A DNA stretch of 64,000 nt from Fibrobacter sp. UWB5 (lineage in GTDB: Bacteria > Fibrobacterota > Fibrobacteria > Fibrobacterales > Fibrobacteraceae). The position numbers and the translations under genes are program-made. This document shows positions 1-6,840 of the stretch, in pieces (within the stretch, counting starts at the first letter, position 1; each line of letters opens with the position of its first letter). Location of the stretch: NCBI RefSeq assembly GCF_002210295.1, contig NZ_MWQH01000004.1:1-64000 (forward strand), in the 5' to 3' direction. Under the pieces are notes generated by a model. That model was not told where the DNA came from. It searched no databases and worked only from the letters and a program-made list of their open reading frames with translations.

Positions 1-50
1 AAGACACGCCACCAGCGTTCGTTCTGAGCCAGGATCAAACTCTTCATTAA
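1..50 (-). rRNA. rrs: 16S ribosomal RNA, 5' end only
   Basis: Read on the minus strand, positions 45-32 give the near-universal 16S start GAAGAGTTTGATCC, followed by the usual CTGGCTCAG stretch. The gene runs off the left edge of the window. The mature 5' end is set near position 50 by analogy with other bacteria and is approximate. Too little is present to assign a species. Confidence 0.93.
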
Positions 51-323
51 TTTTTTAAAGTCTTGGTCCCGTTAATCACGTTCGTATTATTGATAACTAA
101 AGTTATCCTTTAATCTTTGGCTCGGTCATGTCCAAGCAAGCTTGGCCGCGACTCTCGCCTTCTGATTAATTGACTATTCCAAGAAATCTCTTGGACCCGT
201 CACTAAGCACATCTCCGATTCCTTCAATCTACTCAGCAACCTCTCGGGTTGCTGTCCCTTGATCGCGGCTTACTTGGTTCTTCGCGTTTAGCGTTTCGTT
301 TTCGGCCGTCCCTCTCAGGAACG
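51..323 (-). other. rRNA operon leader with four stem-loops
   Basis: This is the transcribed spacer between the predicted rRNA promoter and 16S. It has no plausible gene but holds four clear inverted repeats: 92-98/101-107, 132-137/140-145, 178-184/189-195 and 234-241/247-254. The last has an 8-bp perfect stem (CAGCAACC/GGTTGCTG). Such stems in rRNA leaders commonly serve RNase processing or antitermination. That role is inferred from position only. Confidence 0.6.
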
Positions 324-329
324 ACGCCA

Positions 330-357
330 ATTATAGAATTTTCAGGAACATTTGCAA
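330..357 (-). promoter_or_regulatory. rRNA operon promoter
   Basis: On the minus strand a -35-like TTGCAA (357-352) is followed after 16 bp by a perfect -10 TATAAT (335-330). The DNA upstream (about 360-420) is A/T rich, like an UP element. The predicted transcript starts near 323 and reads into 16S. Positions 360-510, between this promoter and the end of miaA, show nothing else recognisable. Confidence 0.7.
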
Positions 358-510
358 GGGTGTTTTTGCAGAAAAAAGCGCATTTTTTTCTTATTTTCGC
401 AAAAAACGGGAATAACACGGCTCTTGCGCAGGGAGTTCCCCGAGAATTCACAAACTATTCACAACTTTTTTAAGAGCCTCAAGAATCTTTTTGCCGAAAA
501 TCGCCCAAAT

Positions 511-1398
511 TCACTGCAAAAGGTCCATAATCGCCTTAAAAGGATCCTCATTCATATCTATAGAAGAGCAATTCATCTGGCCACGGAACCATGTAAGTTG
601 CCTTTTGGCGTAATTGCGGGTCTTTTTCTTGACTTCTTCGATAACACCCGCCATTTCGGAGGCACTTTTCGCCTGCAAGAGTTCGCGATAGCCCAGGCTT
701 TGCCACGCCGGAGCCGTAAGCGGCACCGTTTGAGAAAGTTCCTGAACTTCTTCGACCCAGCCTTCCTTAATCATCTGATCGACGCGGGCATCAATTCGTT
801 TGTACAAAACGTCCCTTTCGCGCTGCAACCAAAAAACAGGCACCGCCCCAATTCCGCCTTCACGTTCCTTCTGATAACCCGATAAAGGGCGCCCCGTCGC
901 CTCAAAAACCTCAAGGATACGCACAAGACGTTGCGCATTATTCGGATCCACATTCGCGGCCGATTCAGGATCCACCTCGCAAGCCATTTTGTACAAACTA
1001 GCAGAACCCTCGCAAGCGGCCATATCCTCGAATTTTTTACGGACGCTCGGGGGAACGGCAGGAATATTGGGCAAACCGAGAAGAAGACTTTGTACGTAAA
1101 GTCCTGTACCACCGACCAAGATGTATTTCTTGTCGGGGTTTTCGGCCAGCAAGTGTTTAACCTGGCGACAGAACTCCCCCGCCGAAAAAGTTTCGGTAGG
1201 AGGCAAAAAATTGACCAAGTGATGCTTGACGCGCTTAAGGCTTGCCGTATCCGGCTGCGCCGTGCCTATGGAAAATCCTTTGTACACCTGCCTGGAATCG
1301 ACGCCAATGATTTCGGCATTAAACGATTCCGCAAGTCGCAGGGACAATTCCGATTTTCCGATTCCGGTCGCTCCGACCAAGGCAAACACAATAGGCAT
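511..1398 (-). CDS. miaA: tRNA dimethylallyltransferase
   Basis: The enzyme transfers a dimethylallyl group to N6 of A37 in tRNAs that read UNN codons. The 295-residue protein has the usual family length. It shows the P-loop GATGIGKS at residues 9-16, the DSRQVY motif that follows it, and GGTGLY near residue 97. The start is preceded by TAAATT at 1410-1405 and a 6-nt spacer with no Shine-Dalgarno sequence, so a leaderless mRNA is likely. It is divergent from the deacetylase-like gene at 1429; the two starts are 30 bp apart. Its 3' end faces the rRNA promoter region. Confidence 0.95.
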   Translation of the reverse strand: MPIVFALVGATGIGKSELSLRLAESFNAEIIGVDSRQVYKGFSIGTAQPDTASLKRVKHHLVNFLPPTETFSAGEFCRQVKHLLAENPDKKYILVGGTGLYVQSLLLGLPNIPAVPPSVRKKFEDMAACEGSASLYKMACEVDPESAANVDPNNAQRLVRILEVFEATGRPLSGYQKEREGGIGAVPVFWLQRERDVLYKRIDARVDQMIKEGWVEEVQELSQTVPLTAPAWQSLGYRELLQAKSASEMAGVIEEVKKKTRNYAKRQLTWFRGQMNCSSIDMNEDPFKAIMDLLQ

Positions 1399-1428
1399 AC
1401 CGGCAATTTAGTTATATTAGCACCTACC

Positions 1429-2538
1429 ATGGGAAAAATGAAGCACATTCTTGCCATAATTATTGTTTTAGTGATTTTAATCGGAGGGTTCGTTTTCTTA
1501 CTTCCGAAACTCCCCGAACTATACAAGACAAAGGTGCAAGGGCTACTTGGCCAAAAGGAATCTACGGCAGAACAAACCGTAGAAAAGGACACCCGTCCGT
1601 TCGAAGAAAAAATGGACTCGGCCCTGTCGCCGCTGCAGGTCAGCTACTCCAAGCGTAAAAAACGCCACATTTGGACAATGGGTGGCGGCGAAACGGTCAT
1701 CATGTATTTGCTGCAGGTAAAGCGCTTTGCCGAAAAGAATGGCGGCAAGATTCTTTACATGGAAGAGCTTTACAACTTGGACCCCTCTATTTTCCAGGCG
1801 GCAAAAGTCGACCTTTTGAACGACAAGGGCGACACTCTCAAACTGGAACTTCAAGTCTCCCGCAACGAATTCAAGCCGGGAGCATCGCTACTCGCCGTCG
1901 CATTCCAGGTGACGAACCTGACGCCCGAACTGATTGTCGCACTCAAGAAATTGGACTACCCGTATGACTTGTTGATTCCGCCATTCGGTTTAAGCGAAAC
2001 TGACTACGCGAATTTAGACAACATAAACAACAAGAGCGAAACCCTTTGGCTCACGCTTGAATCGACCAAACTGAACAAGGCTCACAACAAATTAAGACCC
2101 TTGCGCATCCACCACACTGAAGAACAAATCGAGACCGTGATTGGAGATGCACATGCCAAGTTCCCGGAAGCAAGGGGCATTGTCTCGCGTTATGGCGAGC
2201 AGGCCGTAGAACACAAGCAACTTTTGCAGGCCATTTTGACACCCGCCAAGGACCGAGGCCTTTGGTTTTTGGATATTTCGGCGAACAAGCGTTCCATCGT
2301 GATGCAGACTTGCAAAGAAATCGGGATGAGATGCAAGACCGCTACGGCCTACAACCCGGAAAACAGCTCGCTTGACGACTATTCCAAGGCAAAAATCAGG
2401 GAAGCAAAGCGCAACGGCCTCGCCGTGATGATTCTTCCCTTGAGCATGAGCTCTATCGAAAAATTGAACGATTTGCCGGCAAAAGCGAAAGCCCAGGGTA
2501 CCACTCTAATAAATTTATCTACTTTTATGAAGAAATGA
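1429..2538 (+). CDS. divergent polysaccharide deacetylase family protein (YibQ/DUF610-like)
   Basis: A 369-residue protein with one N-terminal membrane anchor (about residues 5-25). The remainder resembles the divergent polysaccharide deacetylase family, with the stretch VTNLTPELIVALKKLDYPYD, the phrase RGLWFLDISANKRS, and an ending typical of that (beta/alpha) fold. The family is thought to be periplasmic; its substrate is not known. A longer in-frame reading back to 931 exists but overlaps miaA antisense, so ATG 1429 was chosen. ATG 1438 is an alternative. TATATT lies 10 nt upstream of the start. pdxJ follows 13 bp downstream and is probably cotranscribed. Confidence 0.75.
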   Translation: MGKMKHILAIIIVLVILIGGFVFLLPKLPELYKTKVQGLLGQKESTAEQTVEKDTRPFEEKMDSALSPLQVSYSKRKKRHIWTMGGGETVIMYLLQVKRFAEKNGGKILYMEELYNLDPSIFQAAKVDLLNDKGDTLKLELQVSRNEFKPGASLLAVAFQVTNLTPELIVALKKLDYPYDLLIPPFGLSETDYANLDNINNKSETLWLTLESTKLNKAHNKLRPLRIHHTEEQIETVIGDAHAKFPEARGIVSRYGEQAVEHKQLLQAILTPAKDRGLWFLDISANKRSIVMQTCKEIGMRCKTATAYNPENSSLDDYSKAKIREAKRNGLAVMILPLSMSSIEKLNDLPAKAKAQGTTLINLSTFMKK

Positions 2539-2551
2539 CAAGGAGCCTTGT

Positions 2552-3280
2552 ATGACCGTAAAACTTGGATTTAACGTTGATCATATCGCCACCATCCGCG
2601 AAGCCCGCAAGATTTGCGAACCGGATCCGATTGCAGCGGCAGTACTTGCAGAAATCGCAGGCGCTGCAGGCATCACCATGCATTTGCGCGAAGACAAGCA
2701 GCATATCCAGGATCGCGACGTACAGCTTTTGCGCCGCACGGTAACGACCAAGATGAACTTGGAAATGAGCCCCACGCAAGAAATGCTCCAGGTGGCAATC
2801 AACAACCAGCCCGACATGGTGACTCTTGTCCCCGAAACCCACACGGAACTTTCCACCGAAGACGGCCTGAACGTCGCTGCCAAGGCAAACGACCTCGTGA
2901 AACCGGTCATGACGCTCAAGAACAACGACATTTCCGTAGGCGTGTTCATTGACGCCGAAACCGAACAAGTCAAGGCGGCCAAGAAAATTGGTGCTGATTT
3001 CGTTGAATTCAACACAGGCAAATACGCCACCAGTTGCACACTCGGAAGCAACGAAGAAGTGGAACGCGAAATTTCCGCTCTCGAAGACATGACGGTTCTC
3101 GCCCGCAAATACGGCCTCAAGGTCAAGGCCGGCCGCGGACTCAACTACAGAAACGTCGGCGCTATTGCCGCCATTGAAGGCATCGACGAAATCATCGTCG
3201 GCCATAGTATTGTGAGCAAGGCTGTAATGATTGGCATCGACCGCGCCATTCGCGACATGATCGATGCGATTAAGGGCTAA
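2552..3280 (+). CDS. pdxJ: pyridoxine 5'-phosphate synthase
   Basis: PdxJ condenses 1-deoxy-D-xylulose 5-phosphate with 3-amino-2-oxopropyl phosphate in the DXP-dependent vitamin B6 pathway. The 242-residue protein has family-typical length and conserved blocks: LGFNVDHIATIREAR at the N-terminus, DPIAAAVLAEIAGA, ITMHLREDKQHIQDRD, and GRGLNYRN plus GHSIVSKA near the C-terminus. A clear Shine-Dalgarno sequence (AAGGAG) lies upstream. The last codons overlap the convergent truA gene by 4 bp. Confidence 0.97.
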   Translation: MTVKLGFNVDHIATIREARKICEPDPIAAAVLAEIAGAAGITMHLREDKQHIQDRDVQLLRRTVTTKMNLEMSPTQEMLQVAINNQPDMVTLVPETHTELSTEDGLNVAAKANDLVKPVMTLKNNDISVGVFIDAETEQVKAAKKIGADFVEFNTGKYATSCTLGSNEEVEREISALEDMTVLARKYGLKVKAGRGLNYRNVGAIAAIEGIDEIIVGHSIVSKAVMIGIDRAIRDMIDAIKG

Positions 3281-4029
3281 TAGTCCTTATACTCCACATT
3301 CTGAAGTACAAGCCCCTGGGGCGGCGCCCATGTGCGTTCGCCCTTAAATTTTTTTTCGAAAATAGTTTGTACGGTCCCCAGCGGAAGCTTGCCACGACCG
3401 ACATCGAATAGCGTGCCAACCATGGCCCTCACCTGACGATGCAGGAACCGGTTACCCTTGATATGGAACATGCAACTCCAGTCATTCAGGCGTTCCAGGC
3501 GGAATTCCGTGAGAATGCAGTCCGTCGGTTTGCCGTCGTTTCGGGGAATGCAGAAGTCAATAAAGTCATGATGTCCCAGGAAGGACTTGGCCTCTTGCTC
3601 CATGGCATCAAGATCGAGATTCAAGGAACCGCACTCCCAGCCGAAGTCACGTAACAAGGCGACCGGACGGGTAAAAATCGTATACTGGTAATACCGGCAC
3701 AAGGCGTCGTATCGCGAATGGAAATCCGGCGCACAAGGTTCGAGGTCACGAATGCGGATGAGCCTCTGGGTAAGCCCGTTGATCGAGCGGACGATTTTCG
3801 CGCAATCGATTTCACCGTCGAAATCAAAATGCACGCACTGTCCGCGGGCATGCACGCCCGTATCGGTACGGCCAGAACCCGTAATGCGCACTGGCGTACG
3901 AAGAGCGACGCTAAAAGCCTGTTCTAGCGCGGACTGTACTGTAACGAACTTGGTTTTTCCGCCTTCGTTCTGGGCCTGCCAGCCGTAAAAGGCCGACCCC
4001 AGGTATTCGCAGCGGAAACGATAACGCAT
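3277..4029 (-). CDS. truA: tRNA pseudouridine(38-40) synthase
   Basis: TruA makes pseudouridine at positions 38-40 in the anticodon arm of tRNAs. The 250-residue protein carries the catalytic loop GSGRTDTGVHA with Asp56 as the expected nucleophile, plus the conserved RNRFLHRQVRAMVGTL-type block (here GNRFLHRQVRAMVGTLFDVG). Its ATG overlaps the stop of the upstream gene (TAATG at 4031-4027), indicating translational coupling. Confidence 0.96.
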   Translation of the reverse strand: MRYRFRCEYLGSAFYGWQAQNEGGKTKFVTVQSALEQAFSVALRTPVRITGSGRTDTGVHARGQCVHFDFDGEIDCAKIVRSINGLTQRLIRIRDLEPCAPDFHSRYDALCRYYQYTIFTRPVALLRDFGWECGSLNLDLDAMEQEAKSFLGHHDFIDFCIPRNDGKPTDCILTEFRLERLNDWSCMFHIKGNRFLHRQVRAMVGTLFDVGRGKLPLGTVQTIFEKKFKGERTWAPPQGLVLQNVEYKDY

Positions 4030-4991
4030 TAGCCCATGGCTTCCTTGATGACCGCTTCCACCTTTTCCTGAGAAATCTTCAGGCTAGAGGCGATAGCCGA
4101 GGCGGGGAATCCGCGGCGGGACATCTGGAGAATCTTCGTCTTTTCGTTGGATTCACGATCGAAGCGCGTAATTTCGAGCGGGCTTTTGAGGTTCGGGTCA
4201 CCCGTGAGGTTGCGGCTCTGGGCGCGCAACTTCATGGTGCGTTCACGAGAAAGGCCGCGAGGGGCACGCAATACGTCAGACAGATTCTGCATAGCAGAAG
4301 TGATACGTTCCTTGGCCGTGGGTCTGAGAGTCGGCTTGTTGTCGGGAACGCCCGTCAAAATCTTGTTTTCAGGAACGCCGTTTTCGTCTTCGAATTCAAC
4401 CTTCGGTTCTTCTTCGGGCTTGGCCTCCTGCTTTGCTGCCGCCTCTTGTGCAAGCGTTTCACGCTTTCTGGCAGCATACGCCTCGGCGTCGGCAATAATG
4501 GAACGCTTTTCACGGCGCGGGCGCGGCGGAATCGTCGCATCGTCAAGAGACGCCTTCGGTTCCTTAAATCGTTCGGCCTTGGTGGCCTCCATACGACGCG
4601 TAATAATTTCTTGACGCTTTCTCAAGACAAAGATCAAGATGACAACGCAAACGGCAATGGCAAGAATGCCACCCAAAATCCATTTGACAATGTCAGAGGC
4701 GTGGGATTTTTCTTCAACAGCGGCGCCATCCGAAGAGGCAGACACCGGAGCAAAACGCATCGAGGACAATTCTTCCCATGCAGAGTCCAGCTGCAAGCGG
4801 ATATTTACCTGAAGGTCAGGATCAGACTTTGCATTCCAGAGTTCAAGTTCAAGCGAATCAATTTTAGAGCGTGCAGCCAGATAAGCTTCGGCATCAAAGG
4901 AACTTCCCGAACCAGAGAAATCCATCAAGAGGTACACAGCCAAAGCGGATGCCAGGACAAGCAGCACGATGGGAGCTAAAAATTTTTTCAT
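4029..4991 (-). CDS. membrane protein with C-terminal helix-turn-helix-like segment
   Basis: A 320-residue protein not recognised by family. It has an N-terminal hydrophobic segment (about 4-24), a short extracytoplasmic region, a second membrane helix (about 104-124, ending in the basic stop FVLRKRQE), and a long charged, Glu/Lys-rich cytoplasmic part. The last ~35 residues (RRGFPASAIASSLKISQEKV) read like a small helix-turn-helix, as in several DUF6115-type proteins. It is cotranscribed and translationally coupled with truA. The function is unknown. Confidence 0.6.
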   Translation of the reverse strand: MKKFLAPIVLLVLASALAVYLLMDFSGSGSSFDAEAYLAARSKIDSLELELWNAKSDPDLQVNIRLQLDSAWEELSSMRFAPVSASSDGAAVEEKSHASDIVKWILGGILAIAVCVVILIFVLRKRQEIITRRMEATKAERFKEPKASLDDATIPPRPRREKRSIIADAEAYAARKRETLAQEAAAKQEAKPEEEPKVEFEDENGVPENKILTGVPDNKPTLRPTAKERITSAMQNLSDVLRAPRGLSRERTMKLRAQSRNLTGDPNLKSPLEITRFDRESNEKTKILQMSRRGFPASAIASSLKISQEKVEAVIKEAMG

Positions 4992-5123
4992 AGCCTAAAA
5001 ATAGTAAAAAAAAGAAAATACGCCCAATGGTCCCCGTTGAGAACGTTGAAAAAACCTCAACGCTTTTCAACAAAGATAAGGCCAGACACCCCTTTTACCC
5101 CGCTCATTTTCTATCTTTCTACT

Positions 5124-5190
5124 CAAGAACTCTTTGTTCTCCTCCTAACCCCCAAAAAGCTCAGCTAGCGCAAGTTAGCTGAGTTTTTTT
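5124..5190 (+). ncRNA. candidate small RNA with C/U-rich anti-SD stretch
   Basis: The 299-bp gap 4992-5290 contains no gene. On the plus strand TATCTT (5112-5117) matches the TAnnTT -10 pattern seen elsewhere in the window. About 7 nt later begins a ~67-nt segment ending in a strong intrinsic terminator. Its unpaired 5' half contains TCTCCTCCTAACCCCC, which could pair with AGGAG-type ribosome binding sites. No ORF of note lies inside it. The call rests only on promoter-like, terminator and composition signals. Upstream, 5035-5071 also holds overlapping inverted repeats (CGTTGAG/CTCAACG and GTTGAAAA/TTTTCAAC) of unknown role. Confidence 0.35.
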
Positions 5191-5191
5191 A
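5160..5191 (+). terminator. intrinsic terminator of the candidate sRNA
   Basis: The stem CTCAGCTA (5160-5167) pairs with TAGCTGAG (5176-5183), with an 8-nt loop, followed by a run of seven or more T. An A-run on the left side would allow weaker function on the minus strand. Confidence 0.8.
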
Positions 5192-5227
5192 TTTCCGGCC
5201 TACTCTTGGGCGATTTGCCCCATAAAT

Positions 5228-5260
5228 AAAAAGCCTGCAAGGCGGAACCGTCTTGCAGAC
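5228..5260 (-). terminator. terminator of the GGDEF-protein gene
   Basis: On the minus strand GTCTGCAAG (5260-5252) pairs with CTTGCAGGC (5241-5233) including one G-U pair, followed by TTTTTATTTA. It lies 30 bp after the stop of the gene ending at 5291. Confidence 0.75.
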
Positions 5261-5290
5261 AAATTAACAAAAAAAAAGACGTCTAACCGT

Positions 5291-6652
5291 TTATTTTTTG
5301 GGAGGCAGGGCCTCGGCAAGAATCACGCGATTACCGCCAGACTGGACAGCCATCTGCATTGATTCGCCTGCAGCCTGCAGGAGTCCGCGGGCGTCGCCTG
5401 CATGGGCCGGCATAACGGCCACACCCATACTGAGAGTCGTTTCGAGGACGCTTTCGCCATAGGCAATCTTGAGCTGGGAAATCTCGTTGCGGATCCGTTC
5501 GGCGCGGGCACGCGTAATCTTGAGGTCTGCACCCGGCAGAATCACGCAGAACACGTCGCCTTCGTAGCGGCAAGGGATATCTTCGTTGCGGACATAGCCC
5601 GGCAGGCGCTGGCCCAGCTCCCACAGGAGCTGTTCTACCGCATGACGGCCACGCTGTTCCTGGATCTGGGACACGGAATCCGGATAAATCATGACAAGCC
5701 CGATCGGGGAGCGATGGCGAGTAGCCGCAGAAACTTCGCGAATCAGGGATTCTTCCATATAGCGACGGTTGAACAGGCCCGTAAGGCCGTCGCGAATGCT
5801 ATGCTGCTTGTAGCGGGCATTCAGGTTCTGGGTCGCAATATAAAGGCCAAACGTTGCAGAAACCGCGCTCACCTTGGCATGCCAGTCATCCATAGTTTCG
5901 TTGTCAGGCAGGGCATCGGTCTGCAGAGAGAAAATACCGAAATGTTCTTCGACGCCTTCAATCGGGGCGCAGAACGAAATTCCGTGCGGGTGGAGGTGCA
6001 AGTGCGTGCAACCGCCGTTCACGCTCGGGTTCGAATAGTCCGTAATAACGATATCGCCGGCATCGAAGCTGGCGCATTCGACCGGGCGAATCACGTCGTC
6101 GCTAATGACCGTTTCACCGAAAGAAAGCACCTTGTGCAAATCGGTCTGAGTTCCGGCATACATATACAGAATACCAGAAGCATTCGGGAACAGCTGCGGG
6201 AGCAAATCCTGGAGAGCCTTGATAACTTCGGGAACCGGACGATCCTTCAAGAGGCAGCGAGCATACTTTTTCCAAGCCTCAAGAGGGAACTTCACGCAAA
6301 TTTCATCCACCTTTTTAGCGAGAGCTTCCTTCGAAGAGATAGCCCCCGTCGGGAGAGGCATGTCTTCGGGTTCCGGCGACGAGGCCAGAGGATCGGGATC
6401 CTGCGCCGAAAGGCCAGACGTCATGGACAGCTTAGAGTCCTTGATGGAATAGAGAGCTTCGTTGAAGTCCTCTTCGGCAATATCGAGCTTTCGCTTGCAC
6501 ACGTTGTAGAGTACCAGGCCAAGGACAGCGCCCCAAGCCCCGATAAAGACGAACTTGCCACCAACGGGAACCGTCGTTTCGGGCACAAAGAATGCGACGA
6601 CGACACCCGCGACAAACGTAACCAGCCAGAAGAAATATGTTAGCATGCTCAT
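5291..6652 (-). CDS. membrane GGDEF-domain protein with degenerate active site
   Basis: A 453-residue protein with two N-terminal membrane helices (about 3-22 and 30-48), a central region of about 150 residues that resembles a GAF-type sensor, and a C-terminal GGDEF domain (about 295-450) beginning with DGLTGLFNRR. The signature expected as GG(D/E)EF reads EGDVF, and the upstream metal-binding DxD reads YPD. Active diguanylate cyclases need these residues, so enzymatic activity is doubtful. A role as a c-di-GMP receptor or protein partner is possible. The gene is monocistronic, with its own terminator at 5228-5260. Confidence 0.8.
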   Translation of the reverse strand: MSMLTYFFWLVTFVAGVVVAFFVPETTVPVGGKFVFIGAWGAVLGLVLYNVCKRKLDIAEEDFNEALYSIKDSKLSMTSGLSAQDPDPLASSPEPEDMPLPTGAISSKEALAKKVDEICVKFPLEAWKKYARCLLKDRPVPEVIKALQDLLPQLFPNASGILYMYAGTQTDLHKVLSFGETVISDDVIRPVECASFDAGDIVITDYSNPSVNGGCTHLHLHPHGISFCAPIEGVEEHFGIFSLQTDALPDNETMDDWHAKVSAVSATFGLYIATQNLNARYKQHSIRDGLTGLFNRRYMEESLIREVSAATRHRSPIGLVMIYPDSVSQIQEQRGRHAVEQLLWELGQRLPGYVRNEDIPCRYEGDVFCVILPGADLKITRARAERIRNEISQLKIAYGESVLETTLSMGVAVMPAHAGDARGLLQAAGESMQMAVQSGGNRVILAEALPPKK

Positions 6653-6840
6653 GCTCTTAAATGTAGTTAAAAAGTGAATTTATAGACACACGACACATAA
6701 ATAACCTCAAAAAAACGGGAACTGCAAGTTTATTAACAGAAAAAAGGAGGAACAAGCCCCAAAACACCCTCTATTAATACTAAGCATTTGTAACTCCGTG
6801 TAAAACAGGAGGGCTTTCGCATTTAGCTAAATTTGCAAAC

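Noticed and set aside
233..473. Small overlapping frames upstream of 16S
   Set aside because: They lie over the rRNA promoter and leader, have low-quality translations and show no ribosome binding site.
931..1428. N-terminal extension of the deacetylase-like protein
   Set aside because: The extension is antisense to miaA and lacks family similarity. The ATG at 1429 starts directly before the membrane anchor.
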